A stretch of DNA of 34,491 nucleotides from Oscillospiraceae bacterium. Its GTDB lineage: Bacteria; Bacillota; Clostridia; Oscillospirales; Acutalibacteraceae. The notes beneath the pieces are model-generated. The model was not told the DNA's origin. It saw only the letters and a list, made by a program, of their open reading frames with translations, and searched no databases. The stretch spans positions 1-34,491 of the forward strand of contig JAISYX010000120.1 in the NCBI GenBank assembly GCA_031269595.1, in the 5' to 3' direction. Below, piece after piece: positions 15,547 to 24,679 of the stretch (position 1 is the stretch's first letter; each line of letters begins with the position of its first letter). Position numbers and translations under genes: made by a program.

Positions 15547-18072
15547 ATGGCAGCAAAATCAAACGGGAATGGCACCAGAGTTTCGGCAAGAAGAAAGGCC
15601 GAGCTTGACGCTATCAAATCACGCAGAGACAGAAGAGCTCTAATTCTTTTAGGCTCGGCTATTTTACTCTTGTTTATAATACTTATTAAAGGCTCAAATA
15701 TCTGGCTGGCTTTTCACAGCTTTATTATGGGCCTTTTTGGCATATTCACCATGCTGTGGGTGCTCTATTTAATTTATGCCTCTATTCGCAACGCCTTTTC
15801 AAAGCCGGAGCAAAAGCTGGGTACGCATCTGCTTATTATAGGCTTTGCGCTGGTGTTCTTTTATGCGCTGGTCTTTCTTATCTCCAACGGCTTTGCCATA
15901 AGCTCCGAAAGGCTGAGCAGCAATTTTACCGAAATCCTGTTTGAAGCCTACGAAAGAGGCACAGGCAACGCAGGGGGCGGCTTTATAGGCGCACTTGTGG
16001 GCGGAGTGTTTATGCGCCTCTTTGGCATAACAGGTGCTTTGGTTACAATTATACTGTTAATATTTATCTTCTTCATGATAACAACAAGAACAAGCCTGAG
16101 CAGGCTGTATCACATGCTGGCCAAGCCTGTTACAGGCATTCAAAGCAAAAACACCGAGGCGGCAAGCTCAGCTGCTTCCAAGGCCAAGGCAGAAAAGCCA
16201 GGCAAAAACAGCAAAAAAGAGACAGCACCCGCCAAAGCTCCATTTAAGGAAGAAAACGAGCTTTTCAACCTGGAAAGACCTACAGGCAAGAGCGGTTCAG
16301 GCCCTCTGGTGGGGGATGAATGGGATATACTTACCCACACAAAAAAATCCAAGCGCAAGCGCAAGAGCGAGACAGCAGAGCTGCAAAATCACATATTTGC
16401 CGATGAGGGCGTTAACATAAACCATGATGCCATACCCATCTTTGACCCCTTTGCAGGGGGGATAGGCAGCGGCAAAACTGAGGTTCTTGAGCCTATGGCG
16501 GAAGCCTCTCCCGAGCTGGAGGCTCTGGCGGCAAAGGCAGCCAAGAGGAAGCCCTCTAAGGAGGCCAAGGACGACTTCTCCCGTGAGGTGGAGGAGGCTA
16601 AGTCTGTGCAGGGCAAGTACACCTTCCCGCCTATCAGCTTTTTAAAGCACGGGCAGGAGGCCTCTCAGGGCAACATTGCAGCCGAGCTTAAGTATAACGG
16701 CGAGCTGCTGGTCAAAACTCTACAGGATTTTAACATAGCTACAAAAATTGTAGATATAAGCCGAGGCCCTGCGGTTACACGCTATGAGCTACAGCCAGCC
16801 CCGGGGGTTAAGATAAGCAAAATCACAGGCCTTTCAGACGATATTGCCTTAAATCTGGCGGCCTCCGGCGTTAGAATAGAAGCCCCTATCCCAGGCAAAT
16901 CTGCCGTTGGCATAGAGATACCCAACAAGGTTGTAAGCATAGTTCATACCCGCTCAATTATTGAATCCGACGCCTTTAAGCGGTCGGAATCCCGCCTTAC
17001 TATGGCCTTGGGCAAGGATATTTCAGGCGCAATCTCCATTGGAGATATTGCCAAAATGCCCCATCTTCTCATTGCGGGTTCTACAGGCTCGGGCAAATCT
17101 GTTTGCATTAACTCTATTATCATATCATTACTATACAAAAGCAGCTCCGATGAGGTCAAGCTCCTCATGATAGACCCAAAGGTGGTTGAATTGGGCATTT
17201 ACAACGGCATTCCCCATTTGATAGTCCCTGTTGTAACCGAGCCTAAAAAGGCCGCAAGTGCACTTGCGTGGGCTGTCAGCGAGATGCTCAAGCGTTACCA
17301 ACTATTTGCCGATAACAACGTACGTGACTTAAATGGATACAATCGCATAGCTGCTCAAAGTGAGGAGCTGGAGCGTCTGCCTCAAATAGTCATTATAATT
17401 GACGAGCTGGCCGACCTAATGATGGTTGCCAAAAAGGAAGTTGAGGACTACATAGGCCGACTGACACAAATGGCTCGTGCGGCAGGTATGCACCTGATTG
17501 TGGCCACGCAGCGGCCCTCTGTGGACGTTATCACGGGCGTTATCAAGGCCAACATTCCCAGCCGTATCGCCTTTGCAGTCTCCTCTCAGGTGGACTCCCG
17601 CACCATTCTTGACGGCGGCGGAGCTGAAAAGCTTATAGGCAGGGGCGACATGCTATTTATGCCTGTGGGCTCAAATAAGCCCACCAGAATTCAGGGCTGT
17701 TATGTCACAGACAGAGAAATAGAGGATGTTGTGAAGTTTATTAAGGAGAGCTCCGAGAGCAACTACGACGAGGCAGTCGCCATTGAAATAGAGACCAAGG
17801 CCATGGAGGCCGAGGGCAGCGGAGGCGACACTCTGCCTGATAACGGCACCAAAGACCCCATGTTTAATCAGGCTGTGGAGTGCGTTTTAGAGGCGGGACA
17901 GGCCTCAACCTCACTGCTGCAAAGGAAGCTGCGCCTTGGCTACGCCAGAGCTGGCAGGCTGATAGACGAGCTTGAGCGTGCAGGAGTTGTTGGCCCGTAT
18001 GAGGGCTCTAAGCCGCGGCAGGTGGTTATGACAAGGGCTGAGTGGCTTGAGAGGATTATGCATAGTAAGTAA
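15547..18072 (+). CDS. ftsK: DNA translocase FtsK/SpoIIIE
   Basis: This is a membrane-anchored DNA pump that moves chromosomes through the division or sporulation septum. The 841-residue protein has about four N-terminal membrane helices (to about residue 180), then a Lys/Ala/Pro-rich linker. The motor follows, with Walker A AGSTGSGKSV near residue 511 and Walker B VIIIDELADLMM near 615, and IVATQRPSVDVITG. The C-terminal gamma winged helix (QASTSLLQRKLRLGYARAGR) reads KOPS/SRS-type DNA signals. Length and order are complete. The start is ATG 15547 with GGGAGATAGGG upstream. Whether it serves vegetative division, sporulation or both cannot be told from sequence. Confidence 0.95.
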   Translation: MAAKSNGNGTRVSARRKAELDAIKSRRDRRALILLGSAILLLFIILIKGSNIWLAFHSFIMGLFGIFTMLWVLYLIYASIRNAFSKPEQKLGTHLLIIGFALVFFYALVFLISNGFAISSERLSSNFTEILFEAYERGTGNAGGGFIGALVGGVFMRLFGITGALVTIILLIFIFFMITTRTSLSRLYHMLAKPVTGIQSKNTEAASSAASKAKAEKPGKNSKKETAPAKAPFKEENELFNLERPTGKSGSGPLVGDEWDILTHTKKSKRKRKSETAELQNHIFADEGVNINHDAIPIFDPFAGGIGSGKTEVLEPMAEASPELEALAAKAAKRKPSKEAKDDFSREVEEAKSVQGKYTFPPISFLKHGQEASQGNIAAELKYNGELLVKTLQDFNIATKIVDISRGPAVTRYELQPAPGVKISKITGLSDDIALNLAASGVRIEAPIPGKSAVGIEIPNKVVSIVHTRSIIESDAFKRSESRLTMALGKDISGAISIGDIAKMPHLLIAGSTGSGKSVCINSIIISLLYKSSSDEVKLLMIDPKVVELGIYNGIPHLIVPVVTEPKKAASALAWAVSEMLKRYQLFADNNVRDLNGYNRIAAQSEELERLPQIVIIIDELADLMMVAKKEVEDYIGRLTQMARAAGMHLIVATQRPSVDVITGVIKANIPSRIAFAVSSQVDSRTILDGGGAEKLIGRGDMLFMPVGSNKPTRIQGCYVTDREIEDVVKFIKESSESNYDEAVAIEIETKAMEAEGSGGDTLPDNGTKDPMFNQAVECVLEAGQASTSLLQRKLRLGYARAGRLIDELERAGVVGPYEGSKPRQVVMTRAEWLERIMHSK

Positions 18073-18102
18073 ATCATAATTTTAAAAAGGATGGTGTTTG
18101 TT

Positions 18103-20441
18103 TTGAAAAAGTTTTTGCAGTTGGTTAGTTTGGTTTTGGTGGCAGTGGTGGTTTTTGTGGCGACGCCAGTGGGGAAAGGTGCAAAAGTAAGTGCAGCTGT
18201 TAGCGGCGATTTTGAGTATACTGTTAATGATGGTAGCGCAACAATTAAAAAATATTTAGGTATTGGTGGTAATGTTACAATACCAGATACGCTAGGTGGA
18301 TATAAGGTTACAGAAATTGGTAATAGTGCGTTTTCTAATTGTGGTGAAAGGTTAACAAGTGTTATAATTCCAGATGGTGTGACTACAATAGGTTGGAGTG
18401 CATTTGAAGGCTGCAAAGGGTTAACAGATATAAATATTCCCGATAGCGTAGTCACTATTGGAGGTTACGCGTTTTGTGGTTGTGAAAGCTTGAAAGACAT
18501 AACAATTCCCAATAGTGTAACCACAATTAGCAATTTTGCGTTTGCGGGCTGCAGCAATTTAAAAAGTGTAGTAATTCCTAATAAATTACCACTATTGAAG
18601 GGTACCTTTTTGCTTGGTGTAGTGGTTTGCTTGATGTAACAATACCAGGTAGTGTAACTATGATTGATTGGAGTGCGTTTCTTGGCTGCACAGGCTTAAC
18701 GAGTGTAACAATACCAGATGGTTTAGAAGTTATCGGTGACAGTGCGTTTCTTGGTTGCACAAATTTAACGAGCGTAACAATACCAGATAGTGTAACCAGC
18801 ATTGTTGGGGGCGCATTTAAAGATTGTACAAAGTTAACTGATATAATAATCCCAGAAAGTGTAACCACAATTGGGAATGAGGCGTTTTCTAATTGTATAG
18901 CTTTAGCAAATATAACAATTCCGAGTAATGTTGAAACAATGGGTGGGGACGCATTTTATGGTTGCACCGCATTAGAAAATGTAGTAATCTCTGAGGGTGT
19001 TAAAACAATTGGTGCACGAGCGTTTGGCGGGTGTACTAATCTAACAGATATAACAATTCCAAGTAGCGTTACAAAAATTAGTGGTGCAGCATTTTATAAT
19101 TGTACTGCATTAGAAAGTATAATAATCCCTGAGGGTGTTAAAACAATTGGGGGTTCAGCGTTTTACGGATGTACTAATCTAACAGATATAATAATTCCAA
19201 GCATGGTAACAACCATTGATAAAAATTCATTTAGAGATTGCACTGGCTTAACAAGTGTGACAATCCCAGATAGCATAATCGGAATTGAAGATTCCGCATT
19301 TAGGGGTTGTACTGAATTAGAAAGCATAACAATTCCAGACAGTGTAAAATGGATTAGTAGTTATGCATTTGCCGATTGTACAAAGTTAAATGAAATAATT
19401 ATCCCAGACAGTATTAATTGGATTGATAAATATGCATTTTCCAACTGCGAAAATCTTACAATCTATTGCTACAGAGATTCATTTGCACATCGCCATGCTG
19501 CTGCATATGCAATTGATTATGTGCTCATATTGCCTCCAACCACCCGCCTCCAAGGCAACAACAGAGTAACAACCGCCAACACAATAGCCCTCCAAGGCTG
19601 GCCAACAGGCTCAAGCACAGTAATCCTAGCCAGCGGCGCAAGCTTTGCAGACGCCCTTGCAGCAGCCCCGCTTGCAGCGCATTATGATGCGCCTATCCTG
19701 CTAACATCAAGCAAACCCACCTTAGAAGAAACTGTTTTAAGCACAATAAACGCCTTAAAAGCTGAGAATATCATAATAATTGGCGGCGCAAGCTCTGTCA
19801 GCAAGGCTATTCACACCCAGCTTGAGGGGCTTAACTTGAAGGTCGAAAGGCTTGCAGGCGGCAACCGCTACACAACCGCAATCGAGGTCGCCAAAGCCCT
19901 TGAGGCAGATGGCCTTGAATTCACAAGTGCATTCTTGGCAGACGGCACGAACTTCCCTGACGCTCTCTCTGTCTCGCCTGTTGCAGGTATTTTGCAGCAG
20001 CCTATACTCTTCACCAATAAGGGTGATGCAGCAAAGGTAAATGATGACACAGGCAAGTATATTCAATCCACAGGCATTAGGTCAGTCGACATAGTTGGCG
20101 GCGGCATAAGTGATACTGTAGCAGATAATTTAAAATCAAGCTATGGAGTTGCAAGTACTAAACGCCTCTCCGGCAGCAATCGCTACGCTACGGCGGTTGC
20201 AATCAATACTGAGTATAAATCAATATTCACAGGCGGTGCTGTAACTCTAACAACGGGCACAAACTACCCCGACGCTCTGGCTGGCTCAGCCTACTCCGCA
20301 AAGATAGGCGCACCGCTCTTCCTGCTGCAAAATGGCCAGACCTTGGGCGATGTCCAAGCCGCAATTAAGGAGCTGGCACCGGCGAATGTATACATCTACG
20401 GCGGTGCGGTTGATGATGCTACAGTTAATAATCATATTTAG
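18103..20441 (+). pseudogene. BspA-type LRR / CWB2 surface protein with frameshift
   Basis: This is a secreted surface protein. A signal peptide (MKKFLQLVSLVLVAVVVF...) is followed by about 17 LRR_5 (BspA-type) repeats of 23 residues, pattern IP.SVTTIG..AF.GCT.LT.VT. At the C-terminus are three CWB2 cell-wall-binding repeats (NRVTTA, NRYTTA, NRYATA blocks). The frame breaks near 18584-18588: adding one base restores the fifth repeat as N-K-V-T-T-I-E-G, so a single base is missing. Upstream ends at 18639; the rest is open to 20441. Start TTG 18103 is chosen because AAAGGATGG gives it proper spacing, while ATG 18091 touches the AAGG. The LRR part is clearly more AT-rich than the CWB2 part. The shift could be decay, phase variation or a sequencing error. 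Confidence 0.8.
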
Positions 20442-20476
20442 GGAATGGTATTTGATAAAATGGGGTTATTTTAATA

Positions 20477-22336
20477 ATGTCTTTTTTACCCATAACAAAA
20501 AAAGAAATACAGGCCTTAGGCTGGGATACCCCCGACTTTGTCTTAGTAACAGGGGACGCATATGTGGATCATCCCAGCTTTGGCATTGCCATAATTTCCC
20601 GCATTCTTGAGGATGCGGGTTATTGTGTCGCCGTGCTTGCTCAGCCTCAGTGGAAGAACTGCGAGGATTTCAAACGCTTCGGCAAGCCCAAGCTGGGCTT
20701 TATGATTACCTCAGGCAACATAGATTCCATGGTGGCGCACTACACTGCCGCCCTAAAAAAGCGCAGCGACGACGCCTACTCAGCAGGTAACAGAGCCGGC
20801 AAACGGCCTGACAGAGCCGTTATAGTCTATTCAAAGCTGGCTAAGCAGGCCTATCCCGATACCCCTGTGATTATAGGCGGCTTGGAGGCATCACTCCGCC
20901 GTTTTGCCCATTATGATTATTGGGCTGATGCGGTAAAGCCCTCTATACTCATTGAATCGGGGGCGGATTTGCTCTCTTACGGCATGGGTGAGAGGCAGAC
21001 CTTGGAAATAGCCCAACGCCTGAGAAACGGCGAGGATATAAGCACGCTTGACAATATAAAGGGCACCTGCTTTGCAGTTAAAACCTCAGACTATCAAGCT
21101 GCAAGCGTTGCAGAATGCCCTAGCCTTGAGCGTGTCACCGCATCTAAAAGGGAGTATGCTGTCTCCTGCCGCATTCAGCAGGACGAGCAGGACGCTGTGT
21201 GGGGCAAGAGGATAATACAGCGGCACGGCGGCGTGATTTTGGTGCAAAATCCCCCTATGCCTAAGCTTAGCGCAGAGGAGCTTGACCATGTCTATGAACT
21301 GCCCTATGAGCGTTATTATCACCCTGTTTATGAGGCACAGGGCGGGGTTACGGCTATTCAGGAGGTGGAGTTCTCCATCACACATAACAGGGGCTGCTTT
21401 GGGGCTTGTGCCTTTTGCTCCATAGCCTTTCATCAGGGCAGGGAGATAGCCTGCCGCAGCAAGGAATCTATCATAAAAGAGGCTAAAAAGCTAAGCGAGA
21501 ATCCCCGCTTTAAGGGTTACATACACGATGTTGGAGGGCCTACCGCCAATTTTAGAGCACCCTCCTGCCAAAAGCAGCTAAAAAGCGGATTGTGCAAGGG
21601 CAAACGCTGCCTTGCTCCAATGCCCTGCCCTGCTCTTGAGGTCAGCCATGAGGAGTATTTGGACATTCTGCGGGCACTGCGCAAGCTGCCTAAGGTTAAA
21701 AAGGTGTTTATCCGCTCAGGTATACGCTATGATTACCTTATAGAGGATAAGAACAGCGAGTTTATCAATGAGCTTATTGAGCACCATGTAAGCGGACAGC
21801 TAAAGGTTGCTCCTGAGCACTGCTCCGCCCATGTGCTGGACACAATGGGCAAGCCCCGCATAGAGGCCTACAGGAGCTTTGCCTCAAGGTTTTATCAAAT
21901 AACGGCAAGGCTTGGCAAAAAGCAGTTCCTGGTGCCGTATTTGATGAGCTCACACCCGGGCAGCACCATGGGGGATGCGGTTGAACTGGCTCTCTTTTTA
22001 AAAAAAGAGTGCTTACACCCCGAACAGGTTCAGGATTTTTACCCCACCCCGGGCACTATTTCAACATGCATGTTTTACACAGGCCTAGACCCTTACACCT
22101 TAAAAGAGGTTTTTGTGCCCAAATCGGTAAAGGAAAAGGCTCTGCAACGCTCGCTGCTGCAATATTTTAAGCCCGAAAACAGGGCAAAGGTTATAGAGGC
22201 CTTAAAGCTTGCAAGGCGTGAGGATTTAATAGGCTCAGGCGCAAATTGCCTTATAAAGGCTGCGCCGGCACAAGCTAAAAGGCCGGTTCAGGCTAAAAAT
22301 CAAAATAGGAATAAGAGGCCGCAGAAGCGCAGGTAG
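20477..22336 (+). CDS. YgiQ-family radical SAM protein
   Basis: The 619-residue protein matches the YgiQ (UPF0313) family. It starts FLPITKKEIQALGWDTPDFV with an early GDAYVDHPSFG. A cobalamin-binding-like N-terminal region is followed by the radical SAM cluster site C-x3-C-x2-C in RGCFGACAFCS near residue 307, then KVAPEHCS and DFYPTPGT blocks. The C-terminal tail is Lys/Gln-rich. The reaction of this widespread family is not established. A weak ribosome site lies upstream. The metallo-hydrolase gene begins 9 nt after its stop, so the two are probably co-transcribed. Confidence 0.88.
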   Translation: MSFLPITKKEIQALGWDTPDFVLVTGDAYVDHPSFGIAIISRILEDAGYCVAVLAQPQWKNCEDFKRFGKPKLGFMITSGNIDSMVAHYTAALKKRSDDAYSAGNRAGKRPDRAVIVYSKLAKQAYPDTPVIIGGLEASLRRFAHYDYWADAVKPSILIESGADLLSYGMGERQTLEIAQRLRNGEDISTLDNIKGTCFAVKTSDYQAASVAECPSLERVTASKREYAVSCRIQQDEQDAVWGKRIIQRHGGVILVQNPPMPKLSAEELDHVYELPYERYYHPVYEAQGGVTAIQEVEFSITHNRGCFGACAFCSIAFHQGREIACRSKESIIKEAKKLSENPRFKGYIHDVGGPTANFRAPSCQKQLKSGLCKGKRCLAPMPCPALEVSHEEYLDILRALRKLPKVKKVFIRSGIRYDYLIEDKNSEFINELIEHHVSGQLKVAPEHCSAHVLDTMGKPRIEAYRSFASRFYQITARLGKKQFLVPYLMSSHPGSTMGDAVELALFLKKECLHPEQVQDFYPTPGTISTCMFYTGLDPYTLKEVFVPKSVKEKALQRSLLQYFKPENRAKVIEALKLARREDLIGSGANCLIKAAPAQAKRPVQAKNQNRNKRPQKRR

Positions 22337-22344
22337 GTGATAGT

Positions 22345-23292
22345 TTGAAGAAGAAACGACGCAGGCTTTGGGATAATGTACAATTTAAGGTATTCATTGC
22401 TATTCTGGCTGTTGCGGCTACAATCTTCACTGTTGGGGAGATAACGCAGCTCCCGGGAGTGCCAACCTGGGGCAATGTTGAACAGGCCGTTGGCAAGGTA
22501 GAAAATTCTATTGCAGTGCCCGGATACCTGCAAATGCACATGATAGACATAGGGCAGGGGGATTCAATTTACATCAAATGCGGTGAGAAAAACGTGCTTA
22601 TTGATGCAGGGAACAACGGCAAGGGCAGTGTAGTAATTGATTATCTGCACAAACACGGCGTTAGCAGGTTGGATTGGCTCATAGCCACTCACCCTGATTC
22701 TGACCATATAGGCGGCATGGATGAGGTAATTAAGTCTGATATTGAAATAGAAAATTTTATGATGCCCCGAATGCCTGATTCGCTTACGCCAACCACCAAA
22801 ACCTATGAGGCATTGCTGGAGGCTCTGATTGCTAAGGGAATATCAGTCAAAAAGCCCCAGGCGGGTGACGCCTATGAGCTTGATGATGTTATTATGAAAA
22901 TACTTGCCCCTATAGGGGATTTTAGCGATACAAACGATTACTCTGTGGTGTGCAAATTTACTTATAAAAATAACAGCTTTTTATTAACAGGAGATGCAGA
23001 AACTAAGTCTGAAAGCCGCATGATAGAAAAATGGGGCGACGAGCTTGGTGCAGATGTTTTAAAGGTTGGCCATCACGGCAGCAAAAGCTCCACAGGCAAC
23101 GCCTTTTTAAATAAGGTTCACCCACAGTATGCGCTTATCTCTGTGGGGCGTGATAACAGGTACGGACACCCCACAGAGGCGGTGCTGTTAAGGCTTAAAA
23201 CCTTAAATATAGAGTGCCTGCGCACAGATTTTAGCGGGAGCATTGTTGCCGCAAGTGACGGCCAAAAAATAAATATTTCAACTGAGAGGTAG
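22345..23292 (+). CDS. ComEC-like metallo-beta-lactamase-fold hydrolase
   Basis: The 315-residue protein has one N-terminal membrane anchor and an extracellular metallo-beta-lactamase domain like the C-terminal domain of the DNA-uptake protein ComEC. MHMIDIGQGDSIYI, the metal motif THPDSDHIGG near residue 115, LLTGDAE and LKVGHHGSKSST are all present, as is GHPTEAVL. Free-standing proteins of this type are likely secreted nucleases or phosphodiesterases; none of the ComEC membrane channel is here. TTG start, AGGTAGGTG upstream. It is followed at 6 nt by a DUF3006 gene, a pairing commonly seen for this family. Confidence 0.85.
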   Translation: MKKKRRRLWDNVQFKVFIAILAVAATIFTVGEITQLPGVPTWGNVEQAVGKVENSIAVPGYLQMHMIDIGQGDSIYIKCGEKNVLIDAGNNGKGSVVIDYLHKHGVSRLDWLIATHPDSDHIGGMDEVIKSDIEIENFMMPRMPDSLTPTTKTYEALLEALIAKGISVKKPQAGDAYELDDVIMKILAPIGDFSDTNDYSVVCKFTYKNNSFLLTGDAETKSESRMIEKWGDELGADVLKVGHHGSKSSTGNAFLNKVHPQYALISVGRDNRYGHPTEAVLLRLKTLNIECLRTDFSGSIVAASDGQKINISTER

Positions 23293-23298
23293 AATTAT

Positions 23299-23517
23299 AT
23301 GAGAGTGTTGATTTTAGAGCGTTTTGAGGGCACTATGGCCATTTGCGAGGATGAGAACAAAAAGTTTTTCGCAATTGATATAGGCGAGCTGCCCACCGGT
23401 GCAAGAGTAGGGGATGTGCTTGTAATAAGCGCAGAGGGTGAAATTGCCATAGACCCAAAGCGCACAGAAATTGCAAAAAAGAAAATCCGTGGAATGGAAG
23501 ATAAGCTATGGCGTTGA
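23299..23517 (+). CDS. DUF3006 small protein
   Basis: The 72-residue product (ERFEGTMAICEDE...LPTGARVGDVLVI, then a basic tail) fits DUF3006: a small beta-rich domain of unknown function usually encoded beside a ComEC-like hydrolase, as here. It probably assists that protein. No signal peptide is present. Its last 12 bases overlap the end of the convergent gene on the other strand. Confidence 0.75.
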   Translation: MRVLILERFEGTMAICEDENKKFFAIDIGELPTGARVGDVLVISAEGEIAIDPKRTEIAKKKIRGMEDKLWR

Positions 23518-24516
23518 TATTCTATTGCCTTCATTAACATTCAAATTGTGTTGAGCGGAAGTGCTGCGATAGGGTGAAAAATAGCCCTTTAAATAAATAT
23601 CTTGCTCCAAAAGGCGGCGGATGTAGCCCTCTAATTGGTTAAAGCTAATGCTCCCGTCAAAGAGGTACAGTTTTATTTGTCCATAGCGCATTTTAAGCAG
23701 GTTTAGCCCGTATTCTATTTTGCTTATATTGCTCTCTGGGTCAAGGCCTTCCATTACATTAAAATGCACCCCTGCAAAATGGTTTAAATGTGCGGTGTCG
23801 CTTATCTCCTGCAAATCCTCACTGCTCCACCTTGGGGTCATGTTAAGCTTTTTAAGGTATTCCAGCATATAGTCGGAGTATTCGCCCCTTAGGCAGGGGT
23901 CAAAGAACCAAAAGCCCTCGGTGTAGTTTTTGTGCTCGGCGTTTGCCAGCTCATCAAAGCTGTTTTCGGCACTTATTGCGGGGTTAAAGCTGTGTATTAT
24001 GCCTATTTCACCATATTGCCTTAAATAGCTGTAGGTTCTAACAGCTCTGGCGTGGGCCACAAATATATTGTGGCTTGCCTGATAGAATCTCTCGGGCTCA
24101 CGCTTTCGCACTGTGGACATATACCTTTTATTTAAATGGGTGTTTATATCTTGGAAGGTAATCCAGTTTTTAACTCTGCTGCCAAAGGCCTCAAAGCAAA
24201 CCTCTGCATAAACACCAAATTGCAGTGCTGTTTTGCGGCTGCACCAGCCGCCGGAGAGCTCTAAATATTCAGGCAGAGCACCACGGCTAAGCACGGCAAA
24301 AACTACAAGTCCACGCTTTACGCAGTCCTCTATTTGTTTGCTGTAGGCTTCAATAGCCTCCTGATTTACCGTGCCGTCTTCAAATGGAATTATATTTTTC
24401 CATTCCAGCGGCAGCACACAGGCGGCGGCTCTTGCCTCCTTGGCAAAATGAATATCAGAATCAGCCAGAATATCCGGCATAGAAAAACCAAATAAAAAAT
24501 CCTGAGGAATGTTCAC
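23506..24516 (-). CDS. GH1-like protein lacking the catalytic glutamates
   Basis: The 336-residue protein resembles glycoside hydrolase family 1 (beta-glucosidase type). It starts IPQDFLFGFSMPDI, and contains LPLEWKNIIPFEDG, LPEYLELSGGWCSRKT and AFGSRVKNWITFQDIN. In active GH1 enzymes the last motif is TFNEP, with the Glu as acid/base; here it is TFQDI. The second motif, TENG, carrying the nucleophile, appears to be replaced by LFDGSI. The protein is also about 100 residues shorter than usual. It is probably not a normal glycosidase and may bind sugars or do something else. GTG start with AGGAGG 8 nt upstream. It has no signal peptide. Confidence 0.65.
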   Translation of the reverse strand: MNIPQDFLFGFSMPDILADSDIHFAKEARAAACVLPLEWKNIIPFEDGTVNQEAIEAYSKQIEDCVKRGLVVFAVLSRGALPEYLELSGGWCSRKTALQFGVYAEVCFEAFGSRVKNWITFQDINTHLNKRYMSTVRKREPERFYQASHNIFVAHARAVRTYSYLRQYGEIGIIHSFNPAISAENSFDELANAEHKNYTEGFWFFDPCLRGEYSDYMLEYLKKLNMTPRWSSEDLQEISDTAHLNHFAGVHFNVMEGLDPESNISKIEYGLNLLKMRYGQIKLYLFDGSISFNQLEGYIRRLLEQDIYLKGYFSPYRSTSAQHNLNVNEGNRISTP

Positions 24517-24587
24517 GATATTAACCTCCTTTATATCTTTAAGATTATTTTTGATTTTTTAAGCTTATATATACAAGTAAAATTTAG

Positions 24588-24676
24588 TTTAATAAAAGAC
24601 GAAAGGTAGAGGCTCAGGCACAAAAGACACTTTTTAAATAAATTGTTGGCGTGCGAGACCTCTAACACATGGTGTT
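24588..24676 (+). repeat. Leader element, copy E, before parC
   Basis: It carries CGAAAGGTAGAGGCTCAGGC, TTGTTGGCGTGCG and the palindrome AACAC-ATG-GTGTT (24664-24676), ending 3 nt before the parC ATG. There is no leader TTG (TTT at that place), and the aligned frame has a stop in the middle. The parC start has no Shine-Dalgarno of its own. Confidence 0.85.
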
Positions 24677-24679
24677 TTA

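Noticed and set aside
18091..18102. ATG 18091 as start of the LRR protein
   Set aside because: It directly touches the AAGG of the ribosome site; TTG 18103 has normal spacing and begins a regular signal peptide.
18300..19480. Regular ~69-bp repeats that could be a DNA repeat array or CRISPR
   Set aside because: The period matches 23-residue LRR_5 units, the repeats vary at the DNA level and there are no unique spacers.
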